A stretch of 64,000 nt of DNA, taken from contig CM070711.1 of assembly GCA_036346275.1 (NCBI GenBank), positions 65,511,078 through 65,575,077 on the forward strand. Direction: 5' to 3'. This DNA is from Otatea glauca. Lineage: Eukaryota; Streptophyta; Magnoliopsida; Poales; Poaceae. A program made the translations under genes and the position numbers. This document shows positions 22,944 to 35,170 of this stretch, piece by piece (within the stretch, counting starts at the first letter, position 1; each line of letters starts with the position of its first letter). The notes beneath the pieces were generated by a model, which saw nothing but the letters and a program-made list of their open reading frames with translations, was not told the origin of the DNA and made no database searches.

Positions 22944-24374
22944 ATGAAGGCCATCGGAAGCGGCGGCGAGTGGTGGTGGAACCTCCCGTCCGTCCGTCGC
23001 AAGCACGACTCCCGCCGCCGCGGCCGCCGCAACCCCGACCCACGCGGCCGCCGCCGTGGCCCCCCGCGGAGCCGCTGTCGTCGTCGTCGTCGGAGTCCAT
23101 TGGCCAAAGCCGTGGCTGGCCTATAGACTTCCCATTCAAGCAGGCCGCGACCGCCGCCTCCCTCACCCTCACAGGCGACACAATCGCGCAGGTCCGCCGC
23201 CGCATCGTCGACCGCCGAAGCCGCGGTCCCGAACCCGACAGGAAGGTCACTCCTTTGTTCTACACCTCATTTCCTTTTTTAAACCGTACGCTGTTCGCGA
23301 AACTAGGCACGGGCTTGCGAGTAGTGCTAATCTTATGAATCGAAAGCAGCTTAAATTCTGTTGGATCTGTGTAAGTATTCCAATAACTGAAACCAGAAGC
23401 AGTTGCTGCGTTGATGCAATTCAACTTGAATGTTACCTTTAAATATATATCAAACTGTAAAGCCCAAATCTTTACTTTGTGTAGAGTAAGCGTAATCCTG
23501 CACCACCGTCACAAACTTTTAGCTAACTCACAATGCATTGACATTTTGTAATCTTGGACGCTTCGATGAGTGTTAGCATGGGACTTGCCGTTGTGAATTC
23601 TGACAACTGTTAAGGTCCTCCTTTCAGGATTTGCTATCAGACCTGTTGCTGAACCATGATTGGCTTCGTGCGCTTCGTATGGCTTCCTATGGTTTTTTTC
23701 TTTATGGTCCAGGGTCGTATGCATGGTACCAGTTCCTTGATCGGTGTATGCCCAAGCAAACATTTGTAAATCTGTCCACTAAGGTGCGTTTTGCATCCTC
23801 CCGTGGAACCTAATGTGTTGGCGAATTTTATTTATTAAGTCACACATATCCCTTTTTATGTCTGCTGTCATTTCAGGTCATACTGAACCAGATTGCACTT
23901 GGTCCATGTGTTATTGCTGTAATTTTTGCCTGGAACAACTTGTGGTTAGGGAAACTGTCAGAACTGCCATCTAAATATCAGAATGATGCCCTTCCTACTC
24001 TTCTCTACGGTAATCTTTCTGCCTAAACATATTCTTAATGAAGTACTTGAACAGAACAAAAACAACTTGATGATATGGTATGTTTCACTTTATTCTGAAA
24101 TTGCAGGGTTTAAATTTTGGATTCCCGTATCAGTTGTTAACTTTGGGTATACTCCCTTAACTTCTCACTTTATGTTCTTAGTATTTGGCTTCAATTTAGC
24201 ACAAGTCAAGGTTATGTTCAATGGACTAGTTTAGTTTGCCTCATCATCTGAGCAGTTCTGATGCTGGTTTTTGATACATGTACCAGGATGATTCCTTTGT
24301 CTGCTCGTGTTGCCTTCATGTCCTCTTGTTCCATTTTTTGGAACTTCTATCTGTCAACCACTATGAGCAAATGA
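22944..24374 (+). CDS. Mpv17/PMP22-family membrane protein, exon 1 frame problem
   Basis: Five exons: about 22944-23245, 23628-23783, 23877-24009, 24107-24146 and 24287-24374, all with GT-AG ends and matching phases, stop TGA at 24372. Family signatures are FPFKQA, LTGDTIAQ, DWLRALRMASYGFFLYGPGS, WYQFLD, NQIALGPC, FAWNNLWLGK, FKFWIPVSVVNFG and IFWNFYLSTTMSK. Members are small four-helix proteins of peroxisomal, mitochondrial or plastid inner membranes. The Mpv17 frame of exon 1 has no ATG: its open stretch runs from just after a TAG at 22916 and contains only GTG codons. The likely ATG at 22944 (MKAIGSGGEWWWNLP) is in another frame and ends at a TAG near 23124. So exon 1 carries an indel, or the N-terminus is made differently. 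Everything from about 23120 onward is intact. Confidence 0.8.
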
Positions 24375-25957
24375 TAGTTCATATTCAGGTTGGCCTTGGT
24401 GCAACTTGAGATCTTCAATGATTAACTTATCTTGCCTATGCTTTGGTACAGTTTAAGTTTTGATTAACTTGGTTGATAATAGCTGTAATTTAAATAGTTA
24501 TGTATTTATTGATAATTGCGATCAACTAAACTTTTATTGATTGCCAGATACATCATTTCATGCATAATTGCTTTCTTTATCTAGAACTTTCTGCTGAACA
24601 ATCTGACATAATGTGTGATAGGGTATGTACAAGGCTCATTCATCATGCAATATGTGGTTCCATAGCCAAGTTCTGCTTGGGTTATTGTTTAGATTTATTC
24701 AACTGCTATATAGGAGGATTTGAAGGAGCTGGTTTTGGCACGCATAATCGTACATGATAAAGTGACATCTTGGACAATTCTGGTGTGATTCCATCTTGAA
24801 GGATCTAATCACACATCTAGCTCTAATTTGACAAGATAGAGTGTTTGTAATTTTGATTATTTGTTCAATAAGCTTTACTTCTATGACAAGGACATATTGA
24901 TATACGTCTCTGAATAGAATTGCTGCTGTATAAGTTTTGGAAGTTTTAGATTTCAAATTTCTAATTAGAGAAAAAGATGTGTGTGTGTGTGTGTGTGTGT
25001 GGCTTATTTGGTAAATGTTGTTGTTGACATGATGCGTTTTTTAGGTGTCGACGTGATGCTGGATGTGAGTATGTGACTGGAAGTGAGAGAGTAACCAGGA
25101 ACTCAGGAACTTGAATTCAAGCACACTGCTCAGTAAAGAGGCCAAGAGGGCAATATTGCTTAGTACTATGGCACTGATTACCGAGCTAGAAAACACCATT
25201 CAGGCCTCACATATCATCATCACATTAGATGGTATTTAGCTCATTTTCTCTATAAGGTCGGTCTTGACGGAAGACTTCTGAAAAGATTGTGCCAGCCCAT
25301 GGCTCTTGCTGTCTTTGCATTTATTTGTATTTGCACTCTAGCATTTTCTGGTCAGTTCTGAACTTGTAAATCCGTCCCATCCAAACGGGTTCTTACTTGG
25401 TTCGGACTGGGATGTTTAAATCTATCCTACTCCATTCCGTTGCACAGAGGCATTTTGGGTACATGCTGATGCCACTAACACCACTCAAAATCATGGTTGT
25501 TTCGCTGAATGCCCCAGGCGCACGGTAGCCCATTGCATGTGAGAAGGGCTAGTCCTGTGGAGCTGGCAAATGCCGACTTCCGACGCTGAGAAAGGTGGCC
25601 TGCTAAGTGCCAATGTCCGCGAGAGTTTCCTCTCTCTCCCCACAACTAATTGCCACCGTAATTGAACGTCAAAGGCATCCAAACAAAAAATGAAACTTGA
25701 TATGAAGTATGGACTACGGAGAACAAATTCAATATATTAGGCACGTTTCCGAATACAATGTTGGCCTATAAAAAATTACAAAGCATATTTGACAATGGAA
25801 TTTGCTATGTCATTTCTATCCTTCTTTTACTGGTCAAACAATATACATATTTCAGAATAACCTACAAATTGACACAGATACGACCTACAAGGTACTGAGT
25901 GAATAAATTATGGATGCTAAGTTAGCGGCTTGTAAAATCTGCGATTTCTAACGTCTT
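24375..25957. other. Convergent intergenic region, with a (TG)12 microsatellite
   Basis: This lies between the 3' ends of the Mpv17-family gene and the STICHEL-like gene and should contain both 3' UTRs. A perfect TG repeat of 12 units is at 24978-25001. No coding exon is recognised. Confidence 0.55.
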
Positions 25958-28900
25958 TTATCTCGGAGATTTTGTGGAAATGCATCTTCCACACAAGATA
26001 AGCCTTGATACAGCTCGTGACCTTCGAGTTCTGACCTTCAACGAAGATAGCTGTGGAGAAATGGTTGGATAAGCAAGATAAAAAATATCATGCATAAACA
26101 TAAGGACTATAATTTAGGCAGGATTCATACACTCTTCCGCCAATTGGTTACACACATATGCTGTATGATGAACACCACTTCTGCGCTACTTAACCATGGG
26201 GTCTACACAGTTGCTAATGTTAACTTCAAAATCTACAGCCGTACCAATCTGATGCAGAATCCCACAAGAATGCAAGAGGAATTGAATTTGTCTGTGGACA
26301 ATCTATCGTGAGTGTACGAAAATAACTAACTCATTTCAGAATCTAGATTGTTCGTGTCGTTTGGTACACTATGGATGTAACTCCTCCTGTTTTCATTTTT
26401 GTTTGGCTTTCTTATTAAAATATTCTATTCATTTCGAAAAAAAGACTATATTCTTTAAAGAGATTATTTTACTTAACGTATGATCAAAGGAAAATAATTA
26501 AATCGAGCTATACATAGTCAGTTCAAAAGGGGCTAATTACAGATTTCAAGTTAACCAGATTCAAGATATCATCTATGCAAGCACAACTAAGATTAAATCA
26601 TTAAAGTTCGTCTTTGTAGTTCCACACGCACAGATGAGTCCTTTTTTAGACTAATATGCAAATTAGTTAGAAGGTAAAAACTGATACAAGTTAACATTCC
26701 GCATTGTATTCAGGATCCATTAGCACAGATTATGACATAATACAAATGTGAAAGATTACCTTCCGTTGAGTCCTTGAAGTTCTCCAACAAAGTATACTCC
26801 TTGATCTAGGTTCCAATCTCCTGTGCATAAACAATATCACCATGAAACATCATAATAACCAGTACAAATGCATAAGCCGAATTGGCAAAATGGATTCAAA
26901 CACAGTAAATTTGACTGGAGAGGTGTGTTGTTACATAAATGATTTCTTAAGTATTGATTATTGACTACTCACCATGCCTAACAGCCACTGTAATTTCAAG
27001 TAATTATTAATGTGTGGTATTACCATTGCTGTTATTTTTTTACAATGCAATGGAGTAAAAGAGTTGTTGTAGTGACATGTATTTATTTTTAAAATACAAA
27101 AGATGGAGTATTACTCCCTATATTTTGGACAGTTTGAGAAGCATGAGTTGATCATAAGATAAAGTTACTTACAAATTCTCTTGTTCCAGCTTTTCTGCAA
27201 TTGACATAGCTTTTCGTCTAGACCAGCCTCCTCTTTGAGAACAAGCTTCTGCCTTACCAATAACATGAGCAAGAGAAACCTTTCCTTTTACTACGCTGTT
27301 CTGTCGACGCTGTTTATTCCCATTTCTTCCTCCTTGATTAACCATGCTCTCTTGGTTTGGTGATGACAAAGCTTCTTCTTCCCATATGTTCTTCTTTCTT
27401 CTTTCATTTATGTCAAGAACACCATTATTTGTATCAGCAGGCCAATGCATGTGAGAAGGTCCAACTTCAATGATTTCACCTTCTGTCAATATATGGGGAT
27501 CAGATTGCATCCATCTGGTCTTACTAGAGCTAGCTCCCTTCACAACACTGTCTTTTTTAAGCCTCCTAATGAGATTCTCACCTCCAGAAGACAGCGGACT
27601 ATGTTTAGTGAAGGACCTCCTTAATGTCATGTTGGAGGAGTCATTCTCCGGGTGAGTAAACATAGATGGATCATGACCTGCTCTCACACCATTCTTTGAT
27701 TCATATCTGATTTCAAGTATTATAGCAGAACGAAGAACAGACTCAAATGCCTGCAGAATCTGTCCTCTGAAGTTTTCAGCTTTAGACTTATTGACATGTG
27801 AGCTGAATATTAGTTGCACTGTTGGTGCTGTAGGAAGAAAAGAAGCTAATGTTAGAAAATGATCTGTTAGAAAGACAGGCTAACCATGAATTACATTAAG
27901 CATCCCAACAAAAGACCATGTGAAGGTATAAATTGTCAATGAGTTTGGCAATGCCATGTCAACTAATTAAATATTATTTGAAGTAGTGCAGCTTAAAATA
28001 TTTCTGCAAGGAAACAACAATTCTACATAGCACACCTACAAGCTGGCAAGCTTAACAATGATTTCCTTCGTTACTACTTTCCTCCATAAACTTTGACTCC
28101 AACAAAAATTATAATGTGTGCCTATAATCAAAAGGATTTTGTGAACCCAAGAACAGATGTTTGGTACCTTGTTTAGAGGAAATATCATACTTACGTATTC
28201 AGTTAGCCTAGATGCAAATTATCCATGATTACTGCAGCTGACTTCAACAAAGTGCCAAGAATTACTTTTGACTAACCAATGCTGGCATATAAAAGCAAGT
28301 GACAACTGTCCTATTCTCTGATCACCATGTTTACACAATGTTACATGAGCTTTCCCTCTCTGTTTTGTAATTACTAAATCTATATATTTCTTCTTCTAGC
28401 ACAAAATGAAAATTTATCCTCGTGTACAATCTGTTAAGAAACTTATGATTTGATGTATACACTTTGAAAAACTGAAATGGATGTCAGACATCTTACCTGT
28501 GCCTAGGCTGACAGAACTTAGCCTTCCCTCTTTGGCCATCATTTTTCTCAGTGCATCTGACTGAATACTCTCAAGCACAGCTTGCCAGATCATTTCATTT
28601 TCGGTTTTGTTATGTTTAGATCGGCTATTTGCTGTATGTTCAACGGGTGCCCTTTCCCCATAAGAAGTGCTTGCCACATTACCATTATGCTCAATAGCTG
28701 AGTGCCTTGCAATATCCTTATCAGGAAAGGAACCAGCCAACACACCGTGGTTGAAACTCGTACTTGTTGATGAACTTGGCAGCACATACTGTTTATCAGG
28801 AGCAAGCTGAAGCAGAGCAGCCGTAAGCCATGTTGTCTTGTCATTAGAGACCCTCAACTGCTTTTCAGCTTCAGATAGTGTTTTCAAGGCCTGGCGTAGT

Positions 28901-31818
28901 TTTTCCATATCGTTTTTTGACACTGAAATTAGTACACCAAAACACTACATTATGTGCAAGCAAAATATTTTTTCCATATCGTCTTTTGACACTGAAATTA
29001 GGATACCAAAACACTACATTATGTGCAAGCAAAATATTTAACGTAAGAGAACAGAGGAAAAGCAAGTAAGCCAGACGAGTGACTTGATACTTTTAGCAGA
29101 GATAGCCAGGATGTAAAACAGTATATATTTGTTTTGAACTATCCGTTGGTTAAAAACATTGTTACTTACAGGTTGGACATTTGAAGAACGAACTTCGTAG
29201 TCTTTCTCGTGTGAATGTATAGGAACCAGCAAGGATGTCAGTAATTATTGTGGCAAGTTGAGACATAAGTGCCAAAGGCTCAACTCCAGTCTCTGTAATG
29301 TCTCGCAATGTCTTCACTGTGTTTACAGTGTCAGCAGACAGCGCCAAGTCAAGCAAATCAACCAGCTTATCATCAGATACCAGACCAACCTGTGAAATGA
29401 ACAAACAAAAAACGCTCTATTGTTGTCACAAAGTATAATTGCAAAAAAAGAGCATTGAGTGACAACAAAATTATTATTCTTACAGAGGCTTCAAATTGGC
29501 TACTTCCTTAGTCGGGTCCCTAGAACTAAACTTTTTTATAGGTTACTAGAACTAAACTTGAAACCACATGTTCAACAAAGAAGCAAGAAAAATACTAAAT
29601 TTAGATCAAAGGATAAGATTCAGTGTCTGTGCTGATTATTTTGACTATGCCTCTTTGCTATTGAGATTATATGGATCAACAGAACTTGCATCCTGCTCCG
29701 ATGTACTCCCTCCGGTCACAAATAAATGTCATTTTGGATAACGATACAGTCTTCAAAACACAATTTTGACCACTAATTTCTATCGTGATATATTTATAAA
29801 ACTCAATAAAATTATAATATTATGAAATTACTTTCCGAGACAAATCTACATATATGATTTTCATGTATCTAATTTAAATATTTTTAAAATATATTTATAG
29901 TCAAAGTTTCGAAATTTTGATTGCATCTATGTCCAAAACGACATGTATTCGTGACTTGAGGGAGTAATTAACTTCATGACTGCACAGAACTACCAATTCA
30001 ACTAAAAATTATCTGATAATTTCTATTCATCCCAAAAGGTAACATTGAAACTACCAAACTAAAGTATAATTTCGTTTTCCAAAAAAAAAAAGTAGATGGT
30101 ATTATGATGCTTGACAGATATCTTACAAGTTCTTGGACAAGAGACAAAGAAATCCTCTGCCCCAGCAAACTCAGCTGATCAAGAGTCATCTCGGCATCTC
30201 TCAATGATCCATCTGAGCGGGATGCAATTAACTTCAATGCATCCCTATCAACATCTAGGCTTTCACTGGTAGAAATCCACTGCAATGTGTTGACTATGTC
30301 GCATTCCTTCAACTTGGGGAAAAAGAACTTCTGACATCTCGACAGGATGATATGAGGAAGATCGAGGTTGGGGCTGACGAGTATAAACACCACACGGCGG
30401 GGCGCCCGGTCCACAACTTTCGAGATGACACTCCAAGTGTCGGCTGGCAATGTATCGCAGTCATCAAATATAAACACCCTGTAGTGCGATGGTGCCGGTG
30501 AAAGCATAACATTGTCGAGGACATCCGCAATGCCGTCCATGTCGATGTTGCCAACGGGCCCAATCTCCATGACACTCCTACTCTTGCCAAGATTGAACGC
30601 GATGCACGAAGGGCACGAGTCACAGGGCCTCGGGTGCTCGGCGGAGTGGCAGTTGAGCGCCTTGGCGAAGACGCGCGCGCACGACGTCTTCCCTGTACCG
30701 TGCGGCCCGTAGAAGACGTATACCAACCCTATCTTCCTCCTCAGGATGGCGTTGGACAGCGCCTGGACCACCAAGCTCTGCCCGACTACGTCCTTGAACG
30801 TCCTCGGTGCGAACTTCTGCGTCAGGCTCCGGTGCCGCCCGCGGCCTCGCTGCGAACCCCGCGACTTCTGCCCGGATCGCGCCTCCGACAAGAGATCGGA
30901 GTCCATCTCGCTGCTCTGGTTGGAGAAAATCCCAAGCTCCCCGGAGTAGCTCCCGGCGATGCCGCCAATGCCGTCGCGCGCACCGGAGGCGGTCCCTTCA
31001 ACGAGCAGAGGCAACGCGTCGGAGTCCGAGCTGGTCGAGGAGGCCAGCCTCTCGGACTTAACCGGGAAAAGCGAATGCGACCCGTTGAGGTGGCCGCGCG
31101 AGGCCGCGGCGGCGGCTTCGGATTTGCGCCCTGCCGCTGACTTGGGGTCAGAGAGGCCGCACGAGAGGCTGCGGCCGGCCAAGTCGAGGATAGACTTGCC
31201 GCGGTGGTGGAGGCGCGACCAGTTCCATGGAATGCCGCACACGTTGCGCAAGTCCTGCGACACATGCTGCTCCAGCTCCTCTTCGTCGTCCTCGCCGTCG
31301 CGGAAGAGGTACTTGTTGCCGCAGACGGCTTCCTGGGAGCTGGAGTTGACGGAGAGCGCGGTGGCGGCGCGATCTGGAGCCTTACTGGTGGTGGCGGCGC
31401 GTCGGCCGGGGCCGCGTTTGAAGCGGCGGCGGGGGCGGAGGGCAGGCTTGGGGTGGGGGTTCTCCGCGAGTTGGTCGAGGAGCGTCTTGAGCGCCCCGGT
31501 CGTCGTGGCGCTGCGTCGGGACTTGGCGGGGAGGTCGGCGTCGTCGTCGGTGTCGCCGTCGGGGTCGGCCGCCACCTTGGAGGACTCAACGGAGCGGCGC
31601 GTGGACGGGTCGCGGAGCGATCGCGAGCGCTGCAGCGCGAGGAGGTCGCGCATCAGCGCCGCCGACGCCATGGCCGTGGGGCTCCGCCTCCGCCCCGACG
31701 ACGACGCGCCTCCCCCTCCACCCGCGTGCGCGTGGTGGTGGCGCAGGTGGATGCAGTTGGTGAGGTGTGCCTGGCCGCGGATGTGCCCGCCGCCCCCGGC
31801 ACGATCGGGCGCAGGCAT
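25958..31818 (-). CDS. STICHEL-like protein (DnaX/DNA polymerase III gamma-tau-type AAA+ ATPase)
   Basis: Six exons on the minus strand: 30127-31818, 29170-29389, 28497-28922, 27173-27827, 26760-26820 and 25958-26050. All introns are GT-AG, phases match, and the joined frame is 3147 nt (1048 residues). The start is the ATG at 31818, followed by HIRGQAHLTNCIHLRHH and LMRDLLALQRSRSLRDPS, conserved at the start of this family. The AAA+ core has Walker A GPHGTGKTS (371-379), a zinc module C390, C399, C402, C405 (CX8CX2CX2C), Walker B FIFDDCD (about 449-455) and LSRC (492-495). The next exons carry LSKNDMEKLRQALKTLSEAE; the gene ends STKSPR. The family resembles the bacterial clamp-loader subunit; Arabidopsis STICHEL controls trichome branching, while the molecular role of the -like members is unclear. 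The gene appears intact. Confidence 0.93.
28901..29038. repeat. 69-bp tandem duplication across a splice acceptor
   Basis: Copies 28901-28969 and 28970-29038 differ at only a few bases. Each contains, on the minus strand, an acceptor followed by the first bases of exon 3 of the STICHEL-like gene. Copy one gives the acceptor that joins in frame (exon starts 28922). Copy two provides a second acceptor 69 bp nearer the donor. Confidence 0.9.
29706..29964. mobile_element. Stowaway-type MITE in intron 1 of the STICHEL-like gene
   Basis: The 259-bp element is flanked by TA (29704-29705 and 29965-29966). Its ends are inverted repeats: CTCCCTCCGGTCACAAATAA on the left and CTCCCTCAAGTCACGAATAC from the right, with similarity continuing for about 33 bases and about five mismatches. 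The interior is AT-rich and noncoding. Start, TA duplication and size are typical of Stowaway elements. Confidence 0.85.
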
Positions 31819-33303
31819 TGCGGCTCGGTACGAGGGCGGCGCTGGTATCGAGAATTTGAGATGCGAAAAAAGCTCCCTTGCGCTAAGCCATCTGGGTCGT
31901 CGGTGTGTGTGCGCGAGCGATTATGGCGGTATGGTTTGGAGATTTTGCCTTTTTGGTTGGAGGCCGGAGAATTTCACGGGAAGGGGGAGGGCGAGGGGGA
32001 GTTGGTGGGTCATGGGTGGCTGGCCTCGTCTCGTGCCGGTGCGGGAACGGGCGGTGCTTTCGGCAGTCGCGGTCGCGCCCGCGTCGTCGGGAGTCGGGAC
32101 TCGGGGTCGGGGCAGGACGAGAGGAGCACGGCTCGGCAGCGCCTTCGCGGTGCTATAGGCTTGCGGTTTGTTGCTCTCGAGTCTCGAACGCTGGTGTAAT
32201 TGTCGTGTCGTTCGCAGCAGCTGTTTTAGTAGCGAGCAACACAAGTTGATGATAAGACGCCTACAGCTACAGTGTGTACAGGCACCGCACTCCAGTAGGG
32301 CAGCTCTGCTTGTTGCTTATTACCCAAAAAAAAACTCTGCTTGTTGCTTTAGATTATCCCTCCCCCGTGGTAGTGGCACCGCCTGTTTTCCAGTGTGATT
32401 ATTAGCTATTTAGCTTCATAAGCTGCTGTTCATGTGTCGAAACTCGAAAGCAGTCGGAGCACGTGAGATGTTGTACACTTCGCGTGCGCAAAGCAGCAAT
32501 CCCGCCTGTAAATTGTGTACTGGGGGCACATGTTGTTTCCCTCCTTATTATCATACGTCAAATGGGTGTTTTTAATCTTCGGATGAAGATAGATGGGATA
32601 TAAACATAAGTCTAATAGGGATAGAGTCATCCAGATGTCTGTTCAGTTGAGTGGATATAGAAAAAAACAATTTTACATTTTCTTAGATAGATAAGATTGG
32701 ATAAGATGAGGTAATTTTTATTTGGTTTGATGAATAAGGATGGATGTGTTAGTTGTGATTAAGGTTTCGAACTTTGGCTTGAATTTTTTTGACAAGATTT
32801 AACTGAAATTTGAATTTTTAAGCAAAATTTGGCCGAAATTTGATTATTATTATTTTTTGCAAAATTTGACTGAATACACTTTGTCAAAATTTAATTTTGA
32901 CCAAATACACATCGTCACGTAACAAACTAGATGATTTTGTCCGCCCCTCCCTTTTTTTTTTTGGCTCTATCTAACATCTTGTCAGAATATTAAAAAAAAA
33001 CTAGACTGTCACTGTCTAACCCATCCAAATTGAATGAATGACTCTAAATACATAGGTGCCATGTCCCATTTAGTCTTGATCTGCCCGGTACTGCTGGGCC
33101 ATGGGAGGCGTGGACAGATGCCTGCGATCACAATGATTCAAGCTAGAAGCGCGGAAGGAAGCGCTCAATCCTCCCGCGCAGGAAATGAACGGCCAATAAA
33201 TCGCTTGACAGGTGACACGGCGCTAGGTAGCGCGCATACGTATATGCTCCTTCCCACGGTAGAGCAAGTCCGATTTAGAGATTTTGCTGCAACTCCCATG
33301 TGT
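31819..33303. other. Region upstream of the STICHEL-like gene
   Basis: The first 400 bp are GC-rich and likely contain the promoter and 5' UTR of the STICHEL-like gene. Beyond about 32500 the sequence is AT-rich with degenerate 'aaatttga' phrases at 32760-32900. No other gene is seen. Confidence 0.45.
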
Positions 33304-33312
33304 GCTCCTAAT

Positions 33313-33634
33313 TCATCAGGGTTAACAAAACCGGTCTGAAAAAAAACATCCGAAATTTGAAATTAAAAAATCGGAAATATCGAGCCAAAAATCAGTCGAA
33401 AATCGTAGAGTTTCAAAATCAAAATTTTGAAAAAATTAAAAAATCGATATTTTCATGGAAAATCGATGGACTATTTAAACTTTTTTGCGGTCGATTTTTG
33501 GCCGGTTTACGTCGAAAAATTTTTACGAATTTTTTTTACTAGACTGATTTACCGAGCGATTTTAAAAGCCGAGCCGCGCCAATACAACCGAAAAACGTGA
33601 AAATCGAGCGATTTTCATCGATTTTGTGAACCAT
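33313..33634. mobile_element. Mutator-like (MULE-type) non-autonomous element with 9-bp target duplication
   Basis: The element is bounded by an exact 9-bp direct repeat, GCTCCTAAT, at 33304-33312 and 33635-33643. Subterminal sequences are inverted: GGTTAACAAAACCG on the left and GGTTCACAAAATCG from the right. A 9-bp duplication is the hallmark of Mutator-type transposition. The 322-bp interior is noncoding and rich in 'aaaatcga' phrases. Confidence 0.8.
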
Positions 33635-33734
33635 GCTCCTAATAACAATAGCATACGGCGATACAGAATACTATCATTTTGGAGTACAATTTAATATAGT
33701 CACCATTGATGCTGCATCGAATAGAGCGCAGAGA

Positions 33735-35170
33735 CCTAGACTCAAGGTTACAAATCCCGGTGAAATTTTGTGAAATCTCGGATTTTTGCAGGGACGAGAT
33801 TCAAAATCCCGGTCGGATAAAAAATTTGTAAAAAAATCAAATTGCTATAGTAATTTCAAAACTTCTCGGGTTTTTTACCAAAATTTGATTTTGTTTTGGT
33901 CGGATTTAGCTCAATAACCCTGAAGAATGTCATCTTCTTTGAAATTTTGTTGAAAAAAAGAATTTTTGATATGTTTTATAATTTTAGCAGAAAACTGTTA
34001 GACTTTTATAAAATTTTATAAGTTTGATCATGCTCTAAAAAAATTATGGTACCATATTTAGCAGTATATAATCAAAAAGAAAAATTTCCAAAATAATTAA
34101 ACTTCATTTGTTATCTTTAAAAAATCAAAAACAGAATGAACATAACTGAGACAGTAATCTTGTCAGAATTTTATAAATTTTCTCAAGTGTGATCATGATC
34201 CAAAATGTTTATGCAAGATTAGTAATTTCCTCATAACCATTCTCTAAAAGTTTCAAAAAAAATAAAATTTTTTGTTTGCTCAATTAAATCTATGGAAACA
34301 TTGAACTTCAATTGTTATATTTCAAAAATCAAAAATAGAAAGAACATAAATGGTATAATACCCTTATAAGAATTTTATAAATTCACTGAAGTGTGATCAT
34401 GATCTAAAATTTTTATGAGAGCTTAAGCATTGCTTTAACACCCTTCTGTAAAAGTTTCAAAAAAATTAAACTTTTTTTGGTTGCTCAAGCAAATCTATGT
34501 ATTGATCATTAAGCTTTTATCAGGACGTAGCATTATCAGAATTTTTAAAAATTCTTGAAGCTTGATCATCATCTGAAAATTTTATGAAAACATTGATGAT
34601 GTATTAGAACCATCCACAAAAAAATTAGAAAAATTTCTAACGTGCTTTGTACCATTTTTCATTCGGTTGAAGTTTGTCGGTAAGGCTTTTATCAGGATAA
34701 TAACACTGTTAGATTTTTTAAAATTTCTGAAGCTTGATCATCATCTAAATTTTTTATTGCAACATTAATGATGCATCAGGACCATCCACAAAAAAAGTTA
34801 AAAAAATTAATAATATGATTTGTTCTATTTTTCATTCCATTCAAATTTGTCGGTGAGTCTTTTATTTGGACAGTACAACTGTCACAATTTTTAAAAATCC
34901 CTCAGGCTTGATCATCTTCTGAATTTTTTATGACAACATTAGTGATGCGTCAGGACCATCCACAAAATACTTTCAATGTGTTTTGCATTATTCTTCGCTC
35001 GGTTTAATTTTACCAAAATCTCAGGTAACCTCGGCAAGATTTCGGTATTTCTAAGCAAAATCTAGAAAATCTTGGTTGAAAAAAAAGATTTAAATTTTGG
35101 TTTTTGAATTTAATTCAGAATTTATCTGAAATTTTAAGATCTCAACGAAATTTCAGATTTCACTCGCTCA
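33735..35170. repeat. Degenerate tandem repeat, about 170-bp period, with palindromic TGATCA core
   Basis: TGATCA occurs at 34025, 34190, 34394, 34563, 34735 and 34909, giving spacings of 165, 204, 169, 172 and 174. Around each is the same layout: a 'cagaatttttaaaa' phrase, then TGATCATGATCT or TGATCATCATCT, then 'aaattttta'. Later units also share 'catcaggaccatccacaaaa'. The flanks (33735-33900, 35015-35165) carry 'aaatctcgg/ccgagatt'-like phrases in opposed orientation. It may be the interior of a diverged DNA transposon, but termini are not clear. Confidence 0.65.

Noticed and set aside
30959..32199. Long plus-strand open frames (up to about 400 codons) over the STICHEL-like first exon
   Set aside because: They are antisense shadows of GC-rich exon 1, have low-complexity Arg/Ala/Ser composition, and lack any motif, while the minus strand has a complete conserved gene.
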